The notes under the pieces: generated by a model
Databases searched by the model: none
Seen by the model: the letters and a program-made list of their open reading frames with translations, nothing else
What the model was told of the DNA's origin: nothing
Program-made: the position numbers and the translations under genes
Assembly: GCA_900556245.1 (NCBI GenBank)
Contig: USOC01000017.1
Location: forward strand, 1 to 10,574
Reading direction: 5' to 3'
DNA: 10,574 nucleotides
Origin: an uncultured Prevotellaceae bacterium
GTDB lineage: Bacteria; Bacteroidota; Bacteroidia; Bacteroidales; Muribaculaceae
Part shown: positions 1-5,978 of the stretch, piece after piece
Layout: each line of letters starts with the position of its first letter
Position numbering within the stretch: the stretch's first letter is position 1

Positions 1-113
1 ACGGAGGTGAATGCCACATGCGCCTGAACGTAGGCTGCCCGCGCAAGACGCTTGAGGAAGCACTGCTGCACCTGGCAGACTCTATTCGGGAATGCGGATG
101 CGGACAACACTGA
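1..113 (+). CDS. C-terminal end of a MalY/PatB-like PLP-dependent C-S lyase/aminotransferase (partial)
   Basis: This is the last 36 codons of a gene that enters from the left edge, read in the frame beginning at base 3 and ending with TGA at 111-113. The visible residues include GGECHMRLNVGCPRKTLEEA. This resembles the C-terminus of the MalY/PatB branch of fold-type I aminotransferases (cystathionine beta-lyase and relatives), which usually reads G-x-G-x-x-R-L-N-x-A/G-x-P-R-x-x-L-E-E-A-L. The Arg of the RLN triplet would be the conserved residue that binds the substrate carboxylate. Members cleave cystathionine or cysteine in the cytoplasm to pyruvate, ammonia and a thiol. The tail is cysteine-rich (two Cys in the last six residues). 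The PLP lysine and the rest of the protein lie outside the window, so the subfamily is inferred from the tail alone. The next gene starts 18 bp downstream on the same strand. Confidence 0.7.
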   Translation, partial: GGECHMRLNVGCPRKTLEEALLHLADSIRECGCGQH

Positions 114-131
114 AAAAGACAATAACAACAA

Positions 132-603
132 ATGAAATATCGCGACGAAAACGACCGGTGCTACGGCATCGCCGGCATGGCCATAGGCCTGACTATTTGG
201 AACGGGGAAGATATGCTTTACCGCATTGACCTCGATGACGAAGAAAACGGATACATTTCCTTCGGTAGAATCATGGCATCACACGCTGAAACACTACCAG
301 ATGACTATCGACATGCTCATTGCCAATATGATGTGCCGAGCCATCCCATCAGGAGGCATCGACTACACAAAGGCAAAGAAAGCCCTGTTCAAGACCGTAG
401 CAGAAGAAGGCAAGCGACTTTGCCAATTGGAAGATGACGAAATCCGAAAAATCTTTCAGGAAACATACTCCTATATGGAACAGGTGTTTCACAACCAATC
501 AGTTTGCGAAATCGCCCGGCAATTTGCCGACCAATTGAAAGAAAACCGTTCGCTGTCAGGCTTTGAGATGAAGCAGATATTAGGAATGCTTCAAGATTTT
601 TAG
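132..603 (+). pseudogene. Unrecognised conserved-type protein, apparently split by a frameshift
   Basis: Two overlapping frames each carry part of what looks like one protein of about 156 residues. The first frame starts at ATG 132 after an A-rich leader and reads MKYRDENDRCYGIAGMAIGL, then WNGEDMLYRIDLDDEE. After about base 255 it becomes an implausible basic run and stops at 437. The second frame is shifted by +1, is open from TTG 226 and ends with TAG at 601-603. From about base 268 it looks like a soluble helical protein, with segments such as SWHHTLKHYQMTIDMLIANM and EEGKRLCQLEDDEIRKIF. One extra base, or a loss of two, between about 240 and 285 would join them. The N-terminus resembles a hypothetical family I loosely recall from Bacteroidales, but I cannot name a function or a motif. 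It could be a true decayed gene, a sequencing error, or two overlapping small genes. It follows the lyase gene by 18 bp and may be co-transcribed with it. Confidence 0.55.
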
Positions 604-608
604 AGCAA

Positions 609-1583
609 TTAGCGAAGACGCAACTTTTGTCCGTCCTCCAACTTGCTGTCTCGACGCAGTTTGTTGATTTTCAAAAAGGAATCAAGTTTTATTCCATACC
701 GTTGGGCGACCGCATAAGGCGTGTCGCCCTTTCTTGCCAGGCATATCTGCGGACCGTCGGCAGGCATAGCCTTGTGTTTTTCCTGCAAATACAGCAGCGA
801 GCCGGCCGGCAACATTACATCTTTCTTCCCCAAATCATTATAACCGAGAAGTTTTTTCTTCTTCATGCCAAACTCATCTGCAAGCGAATCGTAGCTATCA
901 CCGTCGTAGACTTTTACACAATAAAGTCCCCAGCGTTGAATAATGACATGCATGATTCGAAACTCGCTGACAATTTCCATGTCGATTGAATGTTCCAAGG
1001 ATTCGTCTCCTTTCAGATTTTTCCGATGCGCCACGACAGGCTGGCCGGAGTCGAAATCATACAATTTATAACGCTCGATAATGTTAATCAGTTTCGACGG
1101 ATAGGACGGGTCGGTTGCATAGCCACACTTTTTAAGTCCCTTCGCCCAAGCGGCATAGTCCGTCTCCTCCAAGGCAAACAACGGTTCATAGCGTTTACGC
1201 TTCAGAAAACGGGCATGGTCTTCGAATGATTCCTCCGCATCGGAATACCGGCGGAAACATTCATTTTCTTCATCATCATCCTGATAGATTCCCCCGCCTT
1301 TCCAGTCCTTATGACACTTTATCCCGAAGTGATTGTTGCCTTCAGAGGCCAGACGCGAACGTCCTGCGCCACTTTCGAGAAGCCCCTGAGCAAGGGTGAT
1401 GCTTGCCGGAATACCGTATTCTTGCTGCTGGCGAACCGCAATCTCTTTGTAAGTCTCGATATACGACAGATAGTCGAGCGAAAGTTGCTGTCCGTGAAGC
1501 GAAAAGGCAAAAATGAGAATAAAAAACTGCAAAATATGCTTGTTATCAAAAAAATTCCTATATTTGTGAAAACGAGTCTTCAT
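609..1583 (-). CDS. Secreted peptidoglycan glucosaminidase (GH73) with two LysM domains
   Basis: This is a 324-residue exported cell-wall hydrolase expected to cleave peptidoglycan glycan strands at GlcNAc linkages in the periplasm. Residues 1-32 look like a signal peptide: a basic start followed by a hydrophobic stretch, ILQFFILIFAFSL. The glucosaminidase domain covers about residues 45-175. It contains the family core PASITLAQGLLESGAG, where E70 is the likely catalytic acid, then NNHFGIKC and an acidic DDDEE loop. Two LysM repeats follow, at about 220-266 and 279-323, for binding peptidoglycan. This domain order and length are typical of Bacteroidota glucosaminidases. ATG 1583 is supported by a TATATTTG -7 element at 1614-1607. 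It lies one base from the divergent cdd start. The 3' end converges on the gene at 132-603 with a 5-bp gap and no visible terminator. Confidence 0.92.
   Translation of the reverse strand: MKTRFHKYRNFFDNKHILQFFILIFAFSLHGQQLSLDYLSYIETYKEIAVRQQQEYGIPASITLAQGLLESGAGRSRLASEGNNHFGIKCHKDWKGGGIYQDDDEENECFRRYSDAEESFEDHARFLKRKRYEPLFALEETDYAAWAKGLKKCGYATDPSYPSKLINIIERYKLYDFDSGQPVVAHRKNLKGDESLEHSIDMEIVSEFRIMHVIIQRWGLYCVKVYDGDSYDSLADEFGMKKKKLLGYNDLGKKDVMLPAGSLLYLQEKHKAMPADGPQICLARKGDTPYAVAQRYGIKLDSFLKINKLRRDSKLEDGQKLRLR
1559..1566 (+). promoter_or_regulatory. Predicted -7 promoter element for cdd
   Basis: TATATTTG is an exact match to the Bacteroidota -7 consensus TAnnTTTG and ends 18 bases before the cdd ATG. 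A TTG at 1540-1542 could be a weak -33 element, but the 16-base gap is shorter than usual. The element lies inside the first codons of the divergent glucosaminidase gene. Transcription would start near 1570-1575, giving a very short leader. Confidence 0.6.
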
Positions 1584-1584
1584 T

Positions 1585-2055
1585 ATGAAAGAATTGAAAA
1601 TTACTACAAATATACAAGTTTATACGTACAATGAACTTGTAGAGGAGGACCAAATTTTAATAGACAAGGCAAAAGCAATGACCGAGCGTTCGTATGCACC
1701 TTACAGCAAATTCAGCGTCGGCGCCGCACTGCTGCTGTCGAACGGCAAAATCGTCTGTGGCTCGAATCAGGAAAATGCGGCGTTTCCGTCGGGAACCTGC
1801 GCCGAACGCACAGCCGCATTCTACGCCCATTCGAAATATCCGGAGGCCAAATTCGAGAAGATAGCGATAGCTGCTTCGCAGAACGGGAAGTTTACGCGCA
1901 ATCCGATTACCCCCTGCGGCGCTTGTCGCCAGGCTATTCTTGAATATGAAAAACTGGGCAACCAGCCGTTGAAAATTTACCTTTACGGGGAAGAAGGCAT
2001 CTACGTCGTGAGCAAAGTAGCGGACTTGCTTCCATTGCGTTTCGACAGTTTTTAG
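1585..2055 (+). CDS. cdd: Cytidine deaminase
   Basis: This is a 156-residue homotetrameric-type cytidine deaminase that hydrolyses cytidine and deoxycytidine to uridine and deoxyuridine in cytoplasmic pyrimidine salvage. The zinc and catalytic signature is complete: C72-A-E74 in SGTCAERTA, with E74 as proton shuttle, and P110-C111-G-A-C114 in TPCGACRQA. The three cysteines (72, 111, 114) are the expected zinc ligands. The nucleoside-binding segment NQENAAFPSG (from residue 61) and RSYAPYSKFSVGAALL (35-50) are also standard. The length fits the family, with a slightly long N-terminus as in other Bacteroidota Cdd. ATG 1585 is chosen because the MKELKITTNIQVYTYNEL start looks native and a -7 element lies 18 bases upstream. 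The kinase-like gene follows after 6 bp, so the two are probably one operon. Confidence 0.95.
   Translation: MKELKITTNIQVYTYNELVEEDQILIDKAKAMTERSYAPYSKFSVGAALLLSNGKIVCGSNQENAAFPSGTCAERTAAFYAHSKYPEAKFEKIAIAASQNGKFTRNPITPCGACRQAILEYEKLGNQPLKIYLYGEEGIYVVSKVADLLPLRFDSF
1607..1614 (-). promoter_or_regulatory. Predicted -7 promoter element for the glucosaminidase gene
   Basis: On the minus strand this reads TATATTTG, an exact TAnnTTTG match ending 23 bases before the glucosaminidase ATG at 1583. It sits inside codons 8-10 of cdd. With the element at 1559-1566 it forms a 9-bp inverted pair (TATATTTGT on each strand). I see no convincing -33 element. Confidence 0.55.
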
Positions 2056-2061
2056 ACATCC

Positions 2062-2814
2062 ATGAGAGCCACAAGGAAATTAATCATCAACCCGAAATAC
2101 GAAAGCCTCCGCCAGCAAATCCAACGGATACCCGACAGCATCGCTTCGACGGGAGAAGTCATTTATGCCGACCGCAATACAATCTATCGCACAGAGATTG
2201 AAGGAATCGACCTCTCAGTCAAATCATTCCATATCCCCGCCACTTTCAACAGAGTGGTCTACACCTACCTTCGCCACAGTAAAGCGCAAAGGTCGTTCGA
2301 CAATGCAATGCATTTGGAAAGTCTTCATATCGGGACTCCCGAACCCATTGCATATATCGAAGAATTCAACGGCGGACTGCTCGCCGGGAGCTACTATATC
2401 TGCCGGATGTTTGAAGGACAGAACATACGCCATTGGGAAACGGAAGTCGAAGACTATCAGTCGATGATACGCGCATTTGCAGCATTTACGCTTGACTTGC
2501 ACCGGAAAGGCGTGCTTCACAAAGACTATTCGCCGGGAAACATTCTCTTCAAGCGCGACAGTGACGGAAATTATGAGTTTGCACTCATCGATATCAACCG
2601 CATGAAATTCGGCATCCAAAATCCGAAAGTCCTCTACCGAAACTTCCGGTGTCTGAATATCGACAGCGAACGCGAAACAGCACGAGTGGCGGAAGAATAC
2701 GCACGCATAGCCGGCTTGGAGCCTGCTGAGATGGGGAAGATGGCCATCGGGCTTCTGCGCGCCTACCACCGGGAAAAAGCGCGCCACCGCCGCCTTAAGC
2801 GGCTGTTCCGATGA
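2062..2814 (+). CDS. Lipopolysaccharide kinase (InaA/Kdo kinase-like) family protein
   Basis: This is a 250-residue protein with the eukaryotic-type kinase fold found in KdkA, WaaP and InaA enzymes, which phosphorylate LPS inner-core sugars on the cytoplasmic face of the inner membrane. The visible kinase signatures are K54 in LSVKSF (ATP-binding lysine), E85 in MHLESL (possible alpha-C glutamate), the catalytic loop H153-K-D155-Y-S-P-G-N160, and metal-binding D177 in ALIDINR, which replaces the usual DFG. All key residues are present, so it should be active. The C-terminal 25 residues are strongly basic (HREKARHRRLKRLFR), consistent with binding anionic lipid or membrane. It starts 6 bp after cdd and is probably co-transcribed with it, although no metabolic link is obvious. 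The 3' end meets the opposing small membrane protein gene across 12 bp. The true substrate (Kdo, heptose, another glycan or a protein) cannot be read from sequence. Confidence 0.82.
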   Translation: MRATRKLIINPKYESLRQQIQRIPDSIASTGEVIYADRNTIYRTEIEGIDLSVKSFHIPATFNRVVYTYLRHSKAQRSFDNAMHLESLHIGTPEPIAYIEEFNGGLLAGSYYICRMFEGQNIRHWETEVEDYQSMIRAFAAFTLDLHRKGVLHKDYSPGNILFKRDSDGNYEFALIDINRMKFGIQNPKVLYRNFRCLNIDSERETARVAEEYARIAGLEPAEMGKMAIGLLRAYHREKARHRRLKRLFR

Positions 2815-2826
2815 ATCCACAGTGTA

Positions 2827-3180
2827 TCAGCTGCGGGCAATGAGCACGACGCCAATAACAATTGCCACGACACCAAGAATCTTCATCATGTTGACGGATT
2901 CGTCGAGCAGGAAATAGCCGATTACGATAGCGAAAATATAGCCTAAGCTGACAAGAGGGTAGGCTTTGCTCATTTCAAGCCGAGAAAGGACTACCAGCCA
3001 AAACACCATGCTCAAACCATAGCAAATCAAGCCGCCCCAAACGGCCTGGTTGGAAAGGACGGATTTTACAACAGACATCGCATCTTTGCCCATATCGATG
3101 GCATTCATTCCTACTTTAAGGAAATACTGGGCAAACGAACCAAGCAATATGCTGATTAGGGCAATAATATAAGTCATCAT
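2827..3180 (-). CDS. Small four-helix membrane protein, EamA/ArnE-like (candidate lipid-linked sugar flippase)
   Basis: This is a 117-residue protein with four predicted membrane helices (about 3-22, 46-66, 74-92 and 99-115), the size of SMR and ArnE/ArnF proteins. The pattern LKVGM, GLSMVFWLVVLSRLEMSKAY, PLVSLGY, then a helix ending in LLDES, matches the ArnE/EamA branch. Helix 1 contains Q18 but no glutamate, so the proton-coupling Glu14 of true EmrE-type drug exporters is absent. That favours flipping a polyprenyl-phosphate sugar across the inner membrane over drug efflux. It is the last gene of a four-gene minus-strand operon, 11 bp after the HAD phosphatase stop. Tandem ATG codons occur at 3180 and 3177, and either could be used. 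The family assignment is good. The flippase role is inferred from operon context. Confidence 0.8.
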   Translation of the reverse strand: MMTYIIALISILLGSFAQYFLKVGMNAIDMGKDAMSVVKSVLSNQAVWGGLICYGLSMVFWLVVLSRLEMSKAYPLVSLGYIFAIVIGYFLLDESVNMMKILGVVAIVIGVVLIARS

Positions 3181-3191
3181 ATCTCAAAGTT

Positions 3192-3791
3192 TTATTTTAC
3201 GAGATGAGCCTCGTCGGCATACGCAAACATTTCTCGATCTCCACGACTGTCGCCATAGGCTACGACAAAACAATCATCGGCATCCGGCTGTTCCTGACGA
3301 AGGCGGTTCACCTTCTCCTGCCCATAACAGTTTTTAGAAGCGAAACGACCTGTCAGACAATGTTTGTTGTCGGTTTCAACTCGAGTGGCAATCACCCGGC
3401 TGACACCATTACGCAAGCACCACGGTTCAACCCACTGCCTTATGCTGGCGCTGACTACACATACGCGGTGTCCTTCTTTCATATGACGACGCAAAGCCGC
3501 CATCACTTCGGGGCGAACAAAGTGTTCGACGCAATCTGCAAATCGCTCCCCCAACGTCTTAAATTCCGCATCAGGCATTCCCTTAAAGAAATGCGAGAAC
3601 AGAGATTGCTTGGCCTTCCAATTGGGTATTATGCCGATTTTATAAGCCGCAAGCATCGGCGAAAGCCACAGGATTCCAAGATAATAGCGCCAAGATCCTT
3701 TTGCAAATTTAATAAATGCCGGAAGCGTATCACGAGTGGTAATCGTGCCGTCGAAATCAAAGACGGCAAGCGTTGCAATATCTTTTGTCAT
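3192..3791 (-). CDS. HAD-IB family phosphatase (candidate polyprenyl-phosphoryl-ribose 5-phosphate phosphatase)
   Basis: This is a 199-residue phosphatase of HAD subfamily IB (SerB-like). The HAD motifs are complete: motif I D12-F-D14-G-T-I (nucleophile D12, acid/base D14), motif II S114 in CVVSAS, motif III K160 in GQEKV, and motif IV GDSRGD with D181 and D185. Residues 30-70, between motif I and the core, are partly hydrophobic (SWRYYLGILWLSPMLAAYKIG) and form the cap, which may touch the membrane. The start is placed at ATG 3791, not the longer in-frame ATG at 3836, because 3791 overlaps the UbiA stop as ATGA and gives a compact MTKDIATLAVFDFDGT beginning. The position directly after a phosphoribosyl-lipid synthase suggests it removes the 5-phosphate from that product. 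Serine, inositol or other phosphomonoesters remain possible. Confidence 0.86.
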   Translation of the reverse strand: MTKDIATLAVFDFDGTITTRDTLPAFIKFAKGSWRYYLGILWLSPMLAAYKIGIIPNWKAKQSLFSHFFKGMPDAEFKTLGERFADCVEHFVRPEVMAALRRHMKEGHRVCVVSASIRQWVEPWCLRNGVSRVIATRVETDNKHCLTGRFASKNCYGQEKVNRLRQEQPDADDCFVVAYGDSRGDREMFAYADEAHLVK

Positions 3792-4666
3792 AGATAGATG
3801 ATAGCCAAAAAAGAAATAATCCAACCTATAATGCAAATCTGCAACATAGCGTCCTTATACAGAACGGAGGTCGGACTGCCGCTACGCGAATTGACAATGG
3901 TGACTTGCAAATAACGAATGACGCCCCCGAGAACGAAAATAGCGGTGTAGAACAGGTTTTCAGAATGAAAACGACTGACTACATCTGGAGATACCGTGTA
4001 CATGATATAGCACACAACCGTAACCGCCGCAATGACAGCGACCGCCATATCAATAAACTGAAGACTATAGTTGACAACGTTTGCACGCATCGCCACACCT
4101 GATGTCTCGTAGATGGCCACATCGTCGCGTCGCTTGCATAAAGCGAGAAATAAAGCAAGCAGGAAAGTCATCAGCACAATCCAATGAGAAATCCACACTC
4201 CTGTGGCCTGACCACCGGCAACAATCCGCAATACGAAACCGACAGCAATTATAAAGACATCGAGTACGGCAATTCGTTTGAGGCGCACACAATAGGCAAT
4301 ATTCATCACCCAATAAGCAGCAATAACCGCAACGACGCCGTATTTACTATTCCCCGGAAGGAGCGACGAAATGCCCAAAGCCGCCGCAAGAAGCAAAAAC
4401 ATAGCAAAATACCCGGCTTTGACAGACACTTTCCCGGAAGCTATCGGACGCTTTTTCTTTTTGGGGTGAAGCCTGTCGGCTTCAACATCGTAGATATCGT
4501 TGAAGCAATAGATTGAACTTGCCACAAAGCTAAATGCAAGGAACGCCAATACGGCATGGAACAAATTAGCCGGCTCCGTAATCTGTCCTCCAAAAAACAA
4601 GGGCAGAAAAACGAAAACGTTTTTTATCCATTGATGTGGACGTATAAGTTTGATATAAGCTGTCAT
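3788..4666 (-). CDS. UbiA-family polyprenyl-phosphate phosphoribosyltransferase (DPPR synthase-like)
   Basis: This is a 292-residue integral membrane prenyltransferase-fold protein with about nine hydrophobic helices. It closely follows the decaprenyl-phosphate phosphoribosyltransferase branch (mycobacterial Rv3806c/UbiA) rather than menaquinone or heme prenyltransferases. The N-terminal signature LIRPHQWIKNVFVFLPLFF is typical of that branch. Aspartate motif 1 is N56-D57-I-Y-D60-V-E-A-D64-R, followed by a lysine-rich stretch and RPIASG. The second motif is LKRIAVLD136VFIIAVGFVLR, then AGG. The family transfers 5-phosphoribose from PRPP to a polyprenyl phosphate at the cytoplasmic face, giving polyprenyl-phosphoryl-5-phosphoribose. 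In Bacteroidota the acceptor lipid is probably undecaprenyl phosphate (inference). It is coupled by ATGA overlaps both to the upstream GT-C gene and to the downstream HAD gene. Confidence 0.87.
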   Translation of the reverse strand: MTAYIKLIRPHQWIKNVFVFLPLFFGGQITEPANLFHAVLAFLAFSFVASSIYCFNDIYDVEADRLHPKKKKRPIASGKVSVKAGYFAMFLLLAAALGISSLLPGNSKYGVVAVIAAYWVMNIAYCVRLKRIAVLDVFIIAVGFVLRIVAGGQATGVWISHWIVLMTFLLALFLALCKRRDDVAIYETSGVAMRANVVNYSLQFIDMAVAVIAAVTVVCYIMYTVSPDVVSRFHSENLFYTAIFVLGGVIRYLQVTIVNSRSGSPTSVLYKDAMLQICIIGWIISFLAIIYL

Positions 4667-5913
4667 AATCTTCTTTTTTCTAAAAATTTATCAATGCCAA
4701 AGGCCGCCCAAATGATAATGGCAAACATAAAAGGGTAGTGGTAGCGAGGCGACACCGCAAAAAGACACGTGCTTCCAATTCCCATCAGCAAAATCAGCAA
4801 AAGCCAACCCTTTGACGTGAAAATATCCCTGCGTTGCCGGAAAATTGTTATCAAGAATGCAATTCCAATGATATAGAACACAACACTTCCTGCTGCCATG
4901 TGCAGAATACGTTTGAGCAGCGCATTGTCGGATTGCTTGCCGTGAGCCGCCTGGTCAACAAAGCCGGAACCGCCAATCATCGGACGGTCGGGCCATGAAT
5001 CTTCCACAAACAGCCCCCCTATTTTCAACAGATAAAGTTTTGCATACCGACCGGGGTTTTCCTTAATCCATTCTATCGAACGCGCTTTCCAGATAGAGTC
5101 CTTCTCGACAAACGTATGCTTGTCCATATCCCGGATATAGGCAATGCTGGTCGTATCGTCCATAATCGACGTTGCCACACCTCCATAAGCGGCATCATTG
5201 GCCGTCATAATCAAATTAAATCCTGAAGTTGAGGCCTGCGGAGCGAAAATGCCGGTATTGGCCTTTGCAATCCAGCCGAAAGCCACCGTTAACGCCAGAA
5301 ACGGAATGGCCAAAGCCGGATAAAGCTTCCAGGAATATTTATTTTTCAGCATATAGAGAACTGCCACAACGGCAAAGATGACCACCAGCGGACGCACCCA
5401 ATTTGCAAGGGCAAAACAGACTGAGGCTAAAACGACATTACGCCACGAAGGCTTGAGACAGAGACAAAATCCTGTCAACGCCAAAAACAAAAACGGCACT
5501 TCCGTCCCCGCAGGAGCAACAGCAAACCAATTGGAGTAGAGCAAACAAAAGAATATTGTCGAGATATCAGCCGTACGAGGGGTGAAAAACTTTCTTGCCA
5601 AGTAGCAGACTTCAGAAAGAATGGCCAAATTAAACAAGAAATTAAACACCATGTTCAAATTGAAGGTCCCGAAAATATGGAGCTGCAAAATCAGGAAATT
5701 GATAAATCCGGGAGCCCAAAAATACGGGCTGTAGGCATCCGAAGCAGACGGATACCACGACCCTTTGTCGTAGCAGTCGCGGGCAATCTCCATATAGACT
5801 CCTTGGTCGCTACCTTGTGGTTCTCCCCAAAATAAAACCATAATGACGGCCTGAACGGCAATCATCAGACAGACCGACAGCACACTCCATTTTCTCAAAG
5901 ATATTCTCCTCAT
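4663..5913 (-). CDS. GT-C membrane glycosyltransferase (GT39/ArnT-like), polyprenyl-phosphate-sugar dependent
   Basis: This is a 416-residue multi-spanning protein with about 9-11 hydrophobic helices and a soluble loop near residues 230-320. The first non-cytoplasmic loop carries acidic residues after helix 1 (GEPQGSDQGVY, E31 and D36), where GT-C enzymes place their catalytic aspartate. A later APGFINFLILQ and a C-terminal SPRYHYPF motif recall GT39/GT83 proteins such as ArnT and protein mannosyltransferases. Such enzymes use lipid-phosphate sugars to glycosylate lipids, glycans or proteins on the periplasmic side. The start is placed at ATG 5913 because MRRISLRKWS is a natural cytoplasmic start and a TACCTTTG -7 element lies 18 bases upstream. 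An upstream in-frame TTG at 5943 is less likely. It is the first gene of the four-gene operon and overlaps the UbiA start by ATGA. The acceptor is unknown. Confidence 0.82.
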   Translation of the reverse strand: MRRISLRKWSVLSVCLMIAVQAVIMVLFWGEPQGSDQGVYMEIARDCYDKGSWYPSASDAYSPYFWAPGFINFLILQLHIFGTFNLNMVFNFLFNLAILSEVCYLARKFFTPRTADISTIFFCLLYSNWFAVAPAGTEVPFLFLALTGFCLCLKPSWRNVVLASVCFALANWVRPLVVIFAVVAVLYMLKNKYSWKLYPALAIPFLALTVAFGWIAKANTGIFAPQASTSGFNLIMTANDAAYGGVATSIMDDTTSIAYIRDMDKHTFVEKDSIWKARSIEWIKENPGRYAKLYLLKIGGLFVEDSWPDRPMIGGSGFVDQAAHGKQSDNALLKRILHMAAGSVVFYIIGIAFLITIFRQRRDIFTSKGWLLLILLMGIGSTCLFAVSPRYHYPFMFAIIIWAAFGIDKFLEKRRL

Positions 5914-5931
5914 AACTTTCAAATCAGCTTG

Positions 5932-5939
5932 CAAAGGTA
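5932..5939 (-). promoter_or_regulatory. Predicted -7 promoter element for the four-gene lipid-sugar operon
   Basis: On the minus strand this reads TACCTTTG, matching TAnnTTTG, 18 bases before the GT-C ATG at 5913 and inside the 65-bp gap after pgpH. No -33 TTTG is recognisable at the usual distance. It supports separate transcription of the operon and decides between the ATG at 5913 and the TTG at 5943, which lies upstream of the element. Confidence 0.5.
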
Positions 5940-5978
5940 ACAATAATTCTACGCATCGACCTGTTCAAATGAATCCTA

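Noticed and set aside
2789..2803. GCCGC-CTTAA-GCGGC hairpin near the end of the kinase gene, considered as a terminator
   Set aside because: The stem is only 5 bp, lies within the coding sequence, and has no T-tract after it on either strand.
2224..2820. Minus-strand open frame of 198 codons antisense to the kinase-like gene
   Set aside because: The plus-strand frame has full kinase motifs, while the antisense frame has no recognisable features.
3204..3797. Plus-strand open frame of 197 codons opposite the HAD phosphatase gene
   Set aside because: It is a shadow frame. The minus strand carries all four HAD motifs and coupled starts.
3192..3836. Longer start for the HAD gene at ATG 3836
   Set aside because: It would add 15 aromatic residues overlapping UbiA by 49 bp. 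The ATG at 3791 gives a standard ATGA overlap and a normal HAD N-terminus.
4663..5943. Longer start for the GT-C gene at TTG 5943
   Set aside because: It lies upstream of the predicted -7 element. ATG 5913 gives a natural N-terminus before helix 1.
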